Shown: positions 42,943 through 57,006, numbered from the stretch's first letter. The stretch is DNA of 64,000 bases from Gryganskiella cystojenkinii (GCA_015852425.1 JAAAIG010000053.1:1-64000), one strand, 5' to 3'. The notes: generated by a model from the letters alone, not told the origin. Numbers and translations: made by a program.

Positions 42943-45900
42943 TATTGGGGTATGTGTATGATGTTGATTGATATGAGGATGGCTTATTGTTGATATCTGT
43001 GAAAGAGAGAGCAGAAGTGAAAACGAGGACGAGGGGTAGAATTAGTGAAATCGGTCAGTGAAAGTAGAGAGAGAATCTAAGTGATGGAGTGCGCAGGAGG
43101 GAAGGAAGAGAGTGGGTATATTTTTTACGCGGAGGAAGAGAGGAAGAAGCGTCGATTTTGTGGGTTGAGAAAAGAAAAAAAAAGATGTGGAGAGAGCAGG
43201 AACAGAAAGAGAAGGGGGGAAAAGTTCAAGAGGGACGGATGGAGAAAACACACTGCTCCCACCTGCGCGTGATAACAGGTTTGCAGCAACATTAGACCCC
43301 CACTTCGGCGTTACCGTCTTCGTGTGTTGTTTTGTTCCTCCCTTGTTGCTCAGTTTGTTGATTCTTCCTTTCTGTTCGTGTCAACTTTTCTGCGTGGAAG
43401 AGCAAACAAGCCCACCAGTTTATGGTTCGGGTAGTGGGGAAAGTGAAAAAGAAGAGCAAAAAAGAACAGGAAAAATGAAAGTTGCCCCGCCCACACAAAC
43501 CCTGAATGGACGCCTCGGCCATAAAGCTGAAGGAAGCGGACTCTTATTTTTTTTTTTAATCTTTCGATCATTCGCACATCCACACGAATCATCACTTATC
43601 TCTCGTTTTTATCTCATTCCCTCTCTCTGCTCGCTGTATGGTCATTCTGTCTTAGCATCCAGGGTGGTGGTCATGGGAATTTGGAAGAGGTTCGCTTTCC
43701 CCTATACCTGGAGACGAGAACAAAATCAAGTGCGTGAAATGAGGCACACCAACCGAGAAGGAAAGTGATCACTAAAAAAAAGCATAAATTAGGGTTGCCC
43801 TGTCGCTTTCGTTCCATCAGTCTTTTCCTTTCATACTTGATTTTGTTTTCGTCCAATAGTCAAAACGTTGATTGATTGAAGGCAATGGGTGGCGACGATG
43901 TTGAAGAGAACCAGAAGGGTAAAAGAGGAACGAGAGAGAGAGGGTCTTATATGTAAGTATGTACGTGTGTGTGAATGTGAAGAAAAAGGTGAAGGAAGGA
44001 TCGATGTTGCGTTTTTCTTTGCTTTTTTGAAAAAGGCAACGAAATATATCAGTCGTACAGGGCAAGACACACAGACCTTCATTATTTGATGGACACTCAC
44101 ACCCTCGGAGGTTGGACAGGTACAACCCCATCATCTCTTATTTTTCCTCGCCCTGACTAAAACACTCCGATAAACATTGCCAAAAACGACTGAAGGACCG
44201 TAAGCAAAAAAAAACAAATGAACAGTAACAAAACACTCAGTGCTGTGGCGATCGAGACCAACGAATATTGTTCAATTTGATTTCGGGGTGGTGAAAATTA
44301 GGGGCCGAACGAGTCAACAAAAGCGACTAGCGAAAACAACACCAAAAACCGGAAGCAGGCAGGAAACGGAGTTCGCCACCAGTGATCGGTAGCGAAGAAG
44401 AGTCCGTCCACTTTTCTTCGATTGTATACGGACGTCTTTACCTTTCTTATTTGAGGAAATGGAGGGGAGCAAAAAGCGCGGGACGAGAGAAAAAAAATTG
44501 AAAGAGGTGAAGAACGATGAATAAAAAAAATAAAAAAAGAGAAAGAGGGAGAAGCCCAACGGTGTTATCAAGAGATAGAAAATAAAAAGCGCGGAGGGAA
44601 CAAGGTTAGCCCAACTGATTAGTTTGGACCCTCCTTCCGTTAGTCTCTTTTTCCTCCTCTTGTCCGAACGAACTGCCATGCTTGTTGGTTCGACGTCGTA
44701 CCCTCGCTGTCTCTGTGGTCGGAATATCGAAAAAAATTGACGCTAACAAGCCAGCTGTTTGTGATCGAGCCTTTTTTCAGTTTCTTACCTTTAAATATGA
44801 GGAAGGAATGCGTGATCGACAAAGAAAATGGTGACCAGGATGACAGTCGAGTTGTAAAATGAAGGCAGGAGGAGAGAGTATGACAAAAAGTGGAGAAGGG
44901 AAAAAGAGACGAAAAAAATAAATTCGTTCACCGCTCAAGTAATAGAGACGTTCGCCGTAACCATAACTGATCGCGGCCTGGGAACTTCGTGCTCACTTGG
45001 AGAGGAAGAAAAGGCGGTCAAAAGAGTCCTTGTAAGGCTTGAATGAATTGAAAATGAAATAGCGACGAGGGACCTTCGCGGTTGATGGATTCACCACGAA
45101 CGCTTTCTTTAAAGTTTGTTTTTTTTTTTTTTTTGAGTTCATTTTCATTCAAGAACGAAAGGAAATGGACCGTGGTCCAGAGCGCTTTGGTTATTTCCGT
45201 TCAAGTCCCTCCTGGCTTTGCAGCGGTGGTGTCGACCTTGAAAGAGAGCATTTCATTACTTCCACCAAAATGAAAACCCCTCTGCCCGTGCTTTTTCGTT
45301 GTTTGTGGACATCCTTTGGCTGTGATATTGTTCTGTTTAAACTTTGTGTCCAAGTACCGAAGGACAGCACGCACGCGGAGGCCACACGGTCTATTTTATT
45401 ATGACTATCCTTTTGTTTGAACCCCACAAACCATTCACCCCCAAAATCGCCCGGATGTTGCTTCGCTTCTGTCATCTGTCTTTCCTCTCGGACATATTTC
45501 AAACAGAGATGGAAACTGGAAAATAAAAAGTTGCCGAGACGAATTCGTGCCTGGCGCTGCAAGTGTTTCCGGCCAATCTCAGTGCATGGTCCTACTCTCT
45601 CGCTGCTTTGCCAAAATGTGTAAAATAATGTGTGGACCACCACCAGCTCTATTATTGAATTCTCACCCTCTTCCCCCCAAATCCTTCTGGCGAGCAAAAA
45701 AACAAATAAATACAGTAACAAACAAATAAACAAACAAACAAGCAAGCCAAAGCAACAAGGTCTGCAATCCACACACAGTCGAGCGGCACACATGTCAGGG
45801 TCCAGTGGTGAGTGAAGACGCGCGGCGCTTGCTTTCATTTCTTCCGTGGTGAGCCCTCGGTGAGAAGTCTGGAGGAATCTATTTGCCCCACCAGCGATTT

Positions 45901-47408
45901 TCAGAACCTGGATGAAAGGGCATTTTGCTGTCTTTTCTCCGATGGACAATGAAGAAGTTGAAACATTGGCGTGTGGACTGGCTTTGTTCATATTACGACG
46001 CGTGGCTCATGTTTTATTACATCTCCAAGGGTATCCGTCATAATCGCCTCACCTGCGGCACCAATCCGGGGACTGATGAAGAAAAGAAACCGGAATTTCA
46101 TTCTCCAATCACGCGTGTTGTGGAGAAAAAAAATACTCTCTCTTACGCCTGTTGGAAGTACATATTTTCAACTTGCAACCAAGAGAAGGCACGAGATCAC
46201 TCTTTTTTGCCTTCGCCAAGTTCAACACTGAACATTGTTGTGGCGCAAAGTGAAAGAAAAAAAGAGAGTTTGGATGTCTTGATCACAAAGAACACAAAGA
46301 AAGAAGAAGCCCGAGAAGAAGAGGCTGCCAAGCTGGAATTGTTCAAAAAAAAGTAGTGAGCAAAAATGGAAAAAAAAGATCTCCGTCGGCACTACCTTGA
46401 GCCTTCATTCCGGTTTGACTCTTCGCCTTCAAAGACTTTGACCCTACATCTCTACATTTCGACTTTCGCATCTCGGAACACCTACTCCAAGACCGAGGAT
46501 CAAGCAACTCTTTTTTTTATTTTTGTTCGTCCTTGGAAAAAAAAAGAAAAATCGAACCTCACTCTTCCTTTGCACAAAACATTGCACAAAACGAAATCAA
46601 AACAGATTCTATGAAAACAGCGTGTGTGGAGAGGCGAACAAAGCGCAGATTTGCTTTCTTGTGAGTCAGCTCAGTGGATCTTGTCCAAAGAGAGGATAGT
46701 ATGCTTCGACTCGAACTTTTGGCATATGAAAAGGATTAGCTTGAAGGACGGCATGATTACAGGCGCGTACAAGGTTGAATAATCGAAAGCTGCGGTGGAA
46801 GGGATGGAACCAACGACTACATGAGCATCATTTTGTCTCATGGGAAAGTGATCGAGGTGTCGAGGGCGAAACGGGGGAAGAGGAAAATTCATACAATGTT
46901 GAATCGTCCTTGCGAGCCCGAGTTGATCTGTCCGTTGATAATTAAATAATTAAATATCGATAGGGTTTTTGCTATCTTGTCAACGTCTTTCTTGCTCGAA
47001 ACATTTTGAAAGAAGGAAATAACCCAGTTGACCAACATGCCCACCAAAAAAAATCCAGCACATGCTTGTCATCGATAATACGCAAAAGCTTGTTCAAGAC
47101 AACAGCAGCGAACACAGAGAATCTGAGCAGCAGAAAAATCTGCAGGCCGTTTGTGTCATGTGCCATTTCCTGAAAGGAAAAAATATGTCACCGGAAGCAT
47201 TTGTCATCGCGCGTGCTGCGATTGGGCAGTACTCTAATCTACTTCATTTCAAATGCAATTCTTCCGTGCATCAATTCGACCTTTTTTCTTCAAAAACTCC
47301 GTCTGTTCATCTCCTGTTCATCTCTCTCCCTCATCAAACGACCCTTCCCTCTCGAATAATACACCACACGTACACACCATCACTCACGCACACACCAATA
47401 CCAACACC
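42943..47408. other. 4.5-kb gene-poor stretch
   Basis: No open frame here has convincing coding character, splice-linked exons or known motifs. The top strand is purine-rich at 43080-43250 (C+T-rich leader of the pseudokinase gene) and at 44460-44600. Poly-T at about 45119-45134, A/C-rich low complexity at 45700-45750. The last ~130 nt are the C+T-rich ARL1 leader. The longest frame (45925-46356) is dominated by Lys/Glu at its end and is not claimed. Confidence 0.5.
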
Positions 47409-48602
47409 ATGGGTAAGACTAAGAGACAGGAATAACCATGGAACCAAGTGCAGACCGGACTCTACCTAACCATCAGCATGGAAATCAGGAACGAAAAAAG
47501 GGGAGGAAATGGGCTGAATGCCGCCACGTCGCCTGTTTGTTTAGTTAACCAAACATTTGGTAGCAGTAGAACGGCGGGGTTCATCTGTTAACCTGCTTCA
47601 GAGTAAACGACGCATTCTGCTCAGTTATATCAGGAATAGACCCACATGGATGGAAAGACTCTTCCAAGTCTCGATGGTGGTTGCATTTCGTCCATCTCCT
47701 GGCACAGCTTTTTTGTCAGTTAGGAGTTGTGCGACAATCTCACCCCTCGCTGCTCGTGTCCTTGTTTTATGTTGTGTCGCGATCTGTTATTAACCCTAGT
47801 CAACTCCTGCCTGTCGTCGAAAACGCTAGGTTCCATCTTTTCTCGCATTCTCGGCAGGCTATGGGGCGACAAGGAAGTTAGAATCTTGATTCTCGGTCTT
47901 GACGGTGCAGGAAAGACCACGATATTGTACAGACTCCAGGTCGGCGAGGTTGTCACGACTATTCCCAGTAAGTTCTTATTTTATGTGTTGGAACTCTTGA
48001 TTGAAAAAAGCGACAATGAGACATAGGGACAAGTGATATTCACCTCTCTATCCTGCCTTTAAACAACCAGCGATCGGATTCAACGTCGAGACTGTGCAGT
48101 ACAAGAACATCAAGTTCCAGGTCTGGGATTTGGGTGGACAAACATCGATTCGCCCTTACTGGAGATGTTATTATGCCAACACGGATGCAGTCATTTACGT
48201 CGTTGACTCTGTGGATCGTGACCGTGTATCGACAGCAAAGGAAGAACTGATGGCCATGTTGGAGGAGGATGAACTCAAGGATGCCTCACTTCTTGTCTTT
48301 GCCAACAAGCAAGATATGCAAGGGGCCATGTCTGCGGCTGAGGTCTCGGATGCTCTGGGATTGAGCACGTTAATGAACCGTCAATGGACCATCTACAAAA
48401 CTAGCGCTGTCAAGGGCGAGGGTCTCACAGAAGGATTGGATTGGTAATGTGTTTATACTATTATGTGACATGCTGATGATCTTGTGTGATTTTTTATTAT
48501 TCTCGTTGACATGCGAGTATATGGTGTCAATTGACTAATCTCTTTCCTTTTCTTTCTTTTCGCTCACCATTTACTAGGTTGATCAACATCATGCAAAAGT
48601 AA
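47409..48602 (+). CDS. ARL1: Arf-like GTPase ARL1, 179 aa, 4 exons
   Basis: Exons: 47409-47412 (ATGG only), 47830-47967, 48071-48443 and 48578-48602; the phases close. The product starts [14 protein letters not shown], with Gly2 for N-myristoylation and an amphipathic helix. It has the P-loop GLDGAGKT (24-31), effector region IPTIGFNVE, switch [23 protein letters not shown] and the SAV nucleotide motif (KTSAVKGEG). Length and motifs match ARL1 (about 180 aa) better than ARF1. ARL1 acts at the trans-Golgi, recruiting GRIP-domain golgins and regulating vesicle tethering. The 417-nt first intron lies directly after the fourth coding base, so the start codon is easy to miss. Confidence 0.95.
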
Positions 48603-49076
48603 CAACAGCCTCAGGAACCGACAAAGTATCTCACATTTTTTACATAGAAGCTCCTCTCCCTCTTTTCAGTAATAACCAACAACAATCCATTTGGAGGTGT
48701 CCCTTTGCGCACACTCAATACCCCATCCAAACATTCAGTTCCTGATTTTTCAATTTTTTACTACTGCAGCGTACTCTCCCTCCATATGTTCGCCTTCTGG
48801 TCACTTTTAAAAGTGACAAATGGCGCCTTTGTAATAGTGCGACACAATTTATACAAGAGACCTCGCCCCAACCCCAGCTATTTTGCGACACAAACAAGAG
48901 CAGAAAAAAAAGAGAGCACTTCCTTATGTGCGCGTGTTGGATAAATTACATATTATTATTAGGGTTGTGTGTTGGCTGATACTATACATTGGGAAGGAGC
49001 GAGGGGGCTTCGGTGAATTACTGACACAGTTCTTGCCGCCATCGAGGATCTTGCTAGTTTGATGGTGATGATGATG
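48603..49076. other. Intergenic, convergent 3' flanks
   Basis: 3' regions of ARL1 and of the 7TM gene; no gene. Confidence 0.65.
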
Positions 49077-52000
49077 TTATACGTTGTTGTAACCTTTGTG
49101 CTTTTGAGATGCTGAACGTGTAGACAGGCTCTGGGCCTGAGCACGATTGATCATCGAAAGCGTCCAAGGATCTTCTTCCATCAATGTCCGATTCGGTACT
49201 GTGGAAGAAGACGTTGTAGGAGCTGCAGTCGTAAAACTGTTGGATCGACTTCCAGGGTTGGAATCGACACCACCAAGACTACTACCAAACGAGGAACCAT
49301 AGTGAGCGCTGGTATTGGTCATAGTGGTCGAGGTAGAGAGCGAACCACCACTACCGCCTCGGACATACCCAGTCGGCGAAGGGGAATTCCTCCCGATACC
49401 AGTGTCTTTCGTGGCCGATGAAGGCGATGACGAGGTAGGAAACATAGTATGGACACCACTTCCATAACTTTTGAGCTGAGGCGAAAGCGGAGGCGTGTTG
49501 CTTCCATTGTTACCCAAAACTGGGATCGGACTAGCAGGTGAGTGCAACGACGAGGGAACTGCGATACGCGTTGACGGCGAAGGAGAGTACTGATAGGGTG
49601 CAAACGTTGGTGTTGAAGATAAAGAAGGTGAGGGCAAGGGTGAGGGAGCCATCAATGTGGATGACGCAAAAGGTGTCCCACTGCTGATCTCCGAGGCGCG
49701 TTTGTAATAATGCGAGGCCAGGTTATCAATCGACCGCTGCTGTTGATGATTCCGTTGAAGCACTGGGTCCCGCTTTGATGCAACATCAGCGGCGGCGGCG
49801 GTAGCGGGTGAAATTTGAGAGGAAAGTGAGATGCTAGCCGTATTCAAGGACATTGCTCTCCTCTCTTCACCGTCATCATTGTTATGATTCTCTTCGTCTT
49901 GACGATCCTTACTCGAGCTGGTCGTTGTTATGGTCGACACACTTGGGGTAGAATTTGACGCACTAAGTCCCAAGTTGACATTGACAGGCGCACCCTTAAA
50001 GCTCTTGGATGATTGTCTCCAACTACTCTGCTGTTGACGCGGTGGGGGAAGCAGGGACGAGGTCTTGACAGGATCGACCGACGGTGACACGTGTCTTGTC
50101 GAAGATGAAGTCGAGTGTCGAGGCAGATCTGCGATTGAAGAAGCCGAGGTAGGGGATCTGGGTGACGTAGAATCCTGACTCATTCTGAAAGCAGTCTCGA
50201 TATTGGACCGGAGTATCTTGGCCGATGCTCCATTGTTCGAACCTGAAGATGAGTGCGTGGACAGAGAGCCAGAAGATCCAGTCGTGGTCGAGAACTTAGA
50301 AGAACTGGTTTTTTTGGACACAGGTGATTGCGGCCGATTGGAGGAGAGACTCTCGCGAGACTTTGACGTCGACATCCTCGAGGCTGCCTCTGGAGCTGTA
50401 GCAGCGGCTTTGGCTTCCGCTTCAGCACGTGCTGCCGGGGTCTGGAGACGAGTGAACGTGCTCAGATGACTCGGCACAAAACCTCCTGATGCCAAGGATG
50501 TAGTGGCGAGCGTCATCGAAGACCGCCCAAGATCATAAGGATCCGAGAAATCAAAGGACATGTGATGGTTGCTTCGGCGCGAGTGCAAATCACTTTCGAC
50601 TGATGTGCTCATAGCAGCAAGTTCCTCCACAGGCGTAGGTTCCTTGGTCTCTTGACTGAATCTATCGACGACACCACTGCTCGACTCTGATGATCTCTCT
50701 TGGGTGATGGCCTCGGATCCAAGATTTGGTCCGCCACCAGCATTCGAAGTATTATTATGGTCTCTTTTGGTCAATTTCTTGGAAAACGCGGCGAGGATCC
50801 CACCGCCTTCCTTGATGACCTTCTGATGTTGCTCTCTCTTTCGGCTCTCGTGGTGCAGGTGGTGCAGGTGGTGACCAACTGGGGGGCCACGTCCTCCGAT
50901 GGGCAGGACTTCCTCCAAAGGTCGATAGTAATCGCTGCTATCTTTGGAATCTAGGATTGTATCGTTTGAGATGCGTGGCTTTGATAGCCGTCCTGTAAAA
51001 GCGTCATCCAAAAGTGGATCCGCGGTCGCGAGCTCCTCGTGGTATTCCTTCAGGGCGATGACTTTCGGTAAGAGCGCGGATCGGTGCTCTGCCAACTGGC
51101 GTTGGAGACCCGTGAGCTCCTCGACTCGCACATTGGCCAGGGGGTCGTGATTGAGCTCTGGTTGTTGTTGTTGTTTTTGTTGCTGAGACGATGAGGTTGT
51201 TGACGTGGAGATAGTCAATGGGATCGGGTTGCTGAAACTACCGACTTCCCAGCCTGTGCTACCTGTGGGTGCTATTGGTTGAGCAGTTCCGTTGACTAGA
51301 AAGAAAAGGCGCATATCATTAGAAAAAAATGATCTCGCAAGGTCGTCTAGGAAACAAAGGATGTTGAGTAGTGATAAAAAAATATGTGAATCTATTGACC
51401 TACCATTGAAAGTGGCGATATCATCCTGCTTCTGTCCTCGCTGATGCTGCTCCTTCTCGGACCCCTGCCCTGGACTTGCAGGACTTGTGGGACTACTGGG
51501 CATGAATTCTGATTCTGGTCGAGTTGCGTTCGGTGATGCACGAAGATGGTCCATTGGTGATCTCAAATACGTGGGAGAGAGTACAGCTGGCGGTATTTGG
51601 GGCGAATCCAGGACCTCGAACGGCAACAGTCCCTTGGGACCGTCCAAATGCAATCCAATATCGGCCTCGGTCATTGTCGTCATCTCTAGCGGTGTCGATC
51701 GCCTGAGCGGCTGCATGTTGTAGAGATCCACACTGTTGGTCTGACTGTGCCCAGGCTGGAAAAAAAGATCGGATCGACCGCCATCGGATGGGTTATGAGA
51801 CTGTGAGGATTCATACTCGAAATCCCGACTCAGCCCACGACTCGACTCGACAGACTGTCCACGATCCCGGGTCTGGAAAAATTTGAACGCAGACCCACCC
51901 GGGGCGAATTTCCCGGCAGAGGTCGGACTCAGACTTGGGTGATGATGGTCATGGCGAAGAGGAGGCGAACGGGTGTCTTGACGGAGATCATCACCGCTGT

Positions 52001-53499
52001 CCTCACTGTCCTCAAAGTCCATGTCGAGCGAGTCTCGTCTCTTGCTGGAACCTCCATGACCCAGCCGACTTCCTGCTCGAGTCTTGCTGGAGCTGCAGAG
52101 ATGGTTGTGAAGAACACTGCCGCTGGTTCCGAAACGTCCATGACCACCACTACCGACATCCGAGTTTGTGAAGGATCCACTTAGGACGTGGTTGTTAACG
52201 GATCCGAAATGGCTGTTGTTATTCGTGCGACTACCGCCGCCGCCGCCGCCACCGCTGTTGTTGTTGCCACCGCTACCGCTACGACCACTACTCCGAAACT
52301 TTTGGAAATGTTCGCGATAGAACCGGATCAGGAACGCCGGTGCGGGTAAGAAGTAGATAGGAGCGATCGTGATCCGAAGACAGAGATCAAGGGCCTGAGC
52401 CTGTTGTTCAAAGATAAACTCATGTCGGAAGCAATATACCAGATTCAAGGCCATATATGCCTAGAGTGGATGAAAGAATGTTGGGCATAGAAAGAGTCAG
52501 AGGACGTACTCATCTAGTAGCATAAAACGACCTTGTGGAGCGCACATCTCCTCCTTGCAAACTTACTGCCGCGAGAGTCATTAGACAAGACATGTACCAG
52601 ACACCGACGGCCATCATATCACTATCGACGGGTCGACCCATGGGTCCTTTCATGTGATGCTTCAGCAAGGGGATGAATAGATAAAACGTGACCCAGATAC
52701 AAGTCAAGGTCGTCAAGAGTTGATGGCCCAGGTAACACCAGACCACGGGTCGAGCATACATCTCCCGTTCCTCCCAGGCCAATTCTCGCCAACTTGAGAC
52801 ACCTGTGACAGTGGCATCGCCGGGAGGGATCAAACCCTGAGCTTGTTCCAATCTTCGTTGCCAGGCCAATTCTGTTGGGGTGAACAGACCCTTTTCGATG
52901 ATGGCGTCTCGGAGCGCTTGGACCTCGGATCCCGAGATTGGGTGAAAGATCACTTTCTGTTGAATGTAAAACACGGCATTGGCGAGCGCCATACACCCAT
53001 AGAGAAAGATGACGAGTTGTGAAAGACGCCAGTAGAGGGTCCGGTTGGTCGCCATTGGGTAAAACCCAGAACCGACCGAGACGATTGTGATGGCAATGAC
53101 GACCACACCGGAGGATTCACCGATGAAATTCCAGGCCCAGAACCAGTTAGGACTAACCATGAATTTGGCTCGAAGAAGACCGAGGATGGCGATCGAGAAT
53201 CCGAGAAACGTGATATAACAGGCCCAGGCGCGCAATCGGGTCATGGATCGGATACAGATCGCGATCGCGATCGCACAGAGAAAAGTGAGCCAGCAGGTAG
53301 CAACGACGTAGGAGGTGTAGGGTTGTAAGGACCGGAGCATGGCCAGGTTTCCGCCCGGTCGACCACCGCCGTTACCGAAGCCTCCTGGGTAATGCCAATT
53401 GCTACCGTCACCGTCACTGTCGGTGTCGTTGTTGTGAGGCCAGGTTCCGTTTCCATCACCCCAACCGGTGCCGTTATGATGCGCACCATTCCAGGCCAT
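49077..53499 (-). CDS. Seven-helix membrane protein with ~1000-aa Ser-rich cytosolic tail, 1402 aa, 3 exons
   Basis: Exons 53499-52567, 52460-51404 and 51295-49077; the phases close. The N-terminus (about 58 residues, Gly/Asn-rich with NGT and NDT glycosylation sites) looks extracellular. Hydrophobic helices: SYVVATCWLTFLCAIAIAIC; CYITFLGFSIAILGLL; WFWAWNFIGESSGVVVIAIT; SQLVIFLYGCMALANAVFYI; YLGHQLLTTLTCIWVTFYLF; VWYMSCLMTLAAAYMALNLV (made by splicing exons 1 and 2); LRITIAPIYFLPAPAFLIRF. That makes seven, a receptor-like layout. The remaining ~1000 residues are low complexity, Ser/Gly/Pro-rich with many SP/TP sites, probably a phosphorylated signalling tail. I recognise no named family; a fungal GPCR-like protein is an inference from topology. 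Intron 2 is exactly 108 nt without an in-frame stop, so a retained form is also open. Confidence 0.78.
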
Positions 53500-56400
53500 A
53501 ATGGTTTATATTAGAGGGGGAGGGGGAACAAATAGGCGGTGGATGTTATTTTTGTATGATTGTTTTGCTGTATTTTGTTAAGGTTGGTGAGGGAGGGAAG
53601 GTTGGATGGATGTCCGTCTGAACAGGATGTTGTACTTTTTGGTCGTCTAATCCTCGGGCTGTTTGCCCCTCTCGCACAGAGCAAGTTGAGTCGTGTTCGC
53701 AGCAGAAAATAACAAGCTGACAAAGGAAGGGCAAGGGGGTGGCTGAAAAAAGCGAGGGTTGGAAAGTTCGGAGAGCTGGTGTGGTTGAAGTGGTGTGATG
53801 ATGATGTTGTGGTAGGACAAAGGGCGAAGAAAGGAGGAGGAGAGCGGACGATCCGTTAATTTGAAGGTTTTTGTTCGGAGGTGCAACGGTCAAATAAGAA
53901 ACAAAAGGAGGGGACGGAAAGGGAAGGCAAAAAGGAAAAAAGAGGAGTATAGAAAAGGAGTAGGAAACGGTGATCCTGATCAATGAAAGGGGGTATAAGG
54001 ATCGGGATGCAAAGTGCGAATGCAAGAAAGTGGCGATGGAATGTGAATGAGAGAATGAAGATTGCCGTTGATAATGTTGGAAATGACGGCCAGGTTCGCT
54101 CTTTGAGTCCGGGTGTTATATCGGGTGAGCAACGATGGGTATTGGAGAAAAAAAGACGCTGAGGGAGAGAAAAGAGAGAAGTAGAAACAGGAAGATGGTC
54201 CCTGCGGTGGATGTCAAAGAGGAGAAAGAAAAGGAGAAAAGCGACAACAAGAAACCGAAAGGATGCAAAATAGAAGACTGACAATCGACGTACAGATGAT
54301 GATTCCGTGGGTTTCTTGCGGATGGATACTAATAATGAAAGTGAATCAGGGGCAGGGGAGGAAAAGGTACTCGTGTGTTGGTATCGCTGACACGGTCCCT
54401 GTTGGCCTTTTTTTTTTTTAGCAGTACCTCTCTCCGGTTCTGTGTGCTCCTTCAGTAGTTTTAGTGCTTTCAACTCTGAGCCAGTAGACCGCAACAATAC
54501 CTTTGAGTTCCTTCTCAGCCAACTTTACTATCCCCCTTACCCTCTTAGTCCTCAGTGGCACCCTAGCCCGCTGTCAGAGGAGATGAATTTTGATCTTCTC
54601 TGAGTATCATTATTTTCACAACATCTAGACCTTTCCTTCCACTTGTTTTTTTCTACAGCTATTTTTTTTGTTTTGTTTGCGTGACATCGAAAACTGTAGA
54701 GACAGAGAGAGGATAGAGGATATAGAAAGACCGTTGGTTGTCATCAACACAAACAACGTCAACTAGTCTACTCTCCTTGTCAGCACATGCCACAAGTTTT
54801 TTTTTGGGATTGCATCAAAAAACACAAGAGCACAAACAAAGGAACTCTTCCCCCAGTCAACAATCGAGCCGTTGACTGGCTCTCCTTCCTTCACAAAGAT
54901 CAACTGGTCAAAGTTCCGTAGGCCCGCCGACGTACCCTTGCTCACATATGACATTGCATTTAGACCCAATGACAGCCACATTTAAAGTTTTTTTTTTTTT
55001 TTTCTCCATTGGCGTCTGGACTCCTCTTCCTTACCCCTTCATTGACTAGGCCTTATTGTCTATGAGAGTTTTTTTTTTTTTTTGAAAAAAATTGACCTCG
55101 ACTATTACTGGTCCAACCGGACGATCTTCTACTCTTCTCCTATGAGGAATATGAGGAAGGAAGGCGAAGAAGAGAAAGGGGACGAGCAATAACACGAGCG
55201 CTTGTTAGGAGGCTGTGTAGACGTGAAAGCTCTCTTGATTTGAAAGACGAATTCGTAGAAAGTGCTTTTCGTGTTCTAGTTCCTTCAGATTCTTTATTTT
55301 TGGATTGACTTATTTTTGACTACAGGATGATCCCCGTCTGCATTTTTTTTCGGCTTAAAATGAACTGCCACAACATGTAGACTGCACAAATGGCTGCAAG
55401 GGGGCATCTAGTACACTTTCTGTTAAAGAATAAGAGCTCTTTTGTTCTTCCTACAGAGTGGACGGACCGTCGCGACGGCCGGCCTGCGTGAGCACCACAA
55501 CGAAGCCATCCCACCTGTTCAAAAATAAAAAGGTATTAACAGAGAGTACTTTGGTCACAAAGATTAGCCTCTGTTGCCATCTCTTGTTTGTACGTCAAAA
55601 ATGATGATCTGTGAGAAAAGAAATGAATGAAATAACGTCTTCGGCGAAATTCGGGGAGAGGGGGTAGGGCTAGCCTGTGGCTTGGTTTGATTGTGAACTA
55701 GCTCTTGCCTCCTGCATGGTACCTTACCGAGTACCCAAGAGGGCGAAGATAAAAAGAAAGAGAAAAGTATTGTGTGAGCATGGAACATTTACTCTCCTTG
55801 ACCTGGTACCTTTAATTTTTCATGCGAAGAAACGTGTTCTTGAAGGAAGGGCGGGGGAACTTTCTGGAGTTTCTCGACATGATAACAGCCAACAACCAAA
55901 AAAAAGTCCTCCCAAAGAAACTCAAGAGCAAAAATAAGACTCTTTCTCCAAACGCGTCAAAAGATACATCCAATTGTCAAGACGAAGGACGCACATAGCT
56001 TGTTGTTGCCTTCACTACTTTCACAGCTCAAGGATGGCGTGGCGTCCAAGGACATCGCTGTCATTTTGTCGAGGAAGGAAAGACCACACTGCAATGTAAC
56101 TCTCATTGCAAACGGAATTAGAGACACAAAAAAGTCCTCACAGACCTCCTCGCTGTTGTTTCCACTCATTACTTCATAAACCATTCGACTACATAATTTT
56201 GTACACCGTATTAACCATAACTTGAAGCACTGGGAAAAAAAGAAAACGAAAGTGAACGAAGGAAACTCAATGAATGGACCGCTCCTTGAACGTACTCATG
56301 TGCATCGTAAAATTCGGAAAACGACAATGTCACAATTACGAGCTACGAGGGTCGCGTGTGTCCTCGTTGAACAAACACAAACAAACAAACAAAAAAGAGA

Positions 56401-57006
56401 TCGCGTTCTTGTGTTTTCACAGCTTTCTTTTCAGCCCTCGAGCGCACAAGCGCTCTTGATTTTGCTTGTTTAGATTTTCTCGGGTTCCAGGTGAGCTCGA
56501 TAACGAAGGACAAACAGGCTCGGCAAGATTCTTATACATCGACTATCTCAACACCACCCACACACACACGACAAGCAAACGATCATAAGTAGTAAAATGG
56601 TAGTCTATTGATTAGGAGGGCGCAGGTAATTACGCGACTTAAAATAATAACAATAACGACAGGTTGGATACGACTGCTGAGCAAGAAAAAAAGTGTACGG
56701 TTGGATGAATACAACAGCGAGAAAAAAAAACAAATGGGACAAAGTTCTAGCTAGGATAGAAAAAGAAAGTTCTATGAAAGGAAAACGCGAACAACAAAGC
56801 AAGCAATTGATATGACGAAAAAGCGAGTCATACGAGAAGAAGAGGAAATATACACAAGAAAAAATAGAGAAAAAGAGAACAAAGGCAAAGACAGTTTGGA
56901 GGCTGAGGGGCATTACAAGAGAAGAAAAACAGAGGAGAGGTGAGCAAATCCCGACGTTGGAGGAGAGAGTGAGAATGAAGGAGATATAAAGAAAGGGTAT
57001 AGCCGC
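53500..57006. other. 3.5-kb gene-poor stretch
   Basis: 53540-54300 is purine-rich on the top strand, the C+T-rich leader side of the 7TM gene. Poly-T runs at about 54986-55000 and 55067-55083. No frame here shows domains or spliced coding structure. Confidence 0.5.

Noticed and set aside
45925..46356. 143-aa open frame in the 43-47 kb stretch
   Set aside because: No domain, odd composition with a Lys/Glu-rich end, no intron or leader support; likely chance.
54763..54981. 72-aa minus-strand frame
   Set aside because: Protein-like in places but without homology, context or splice partners.
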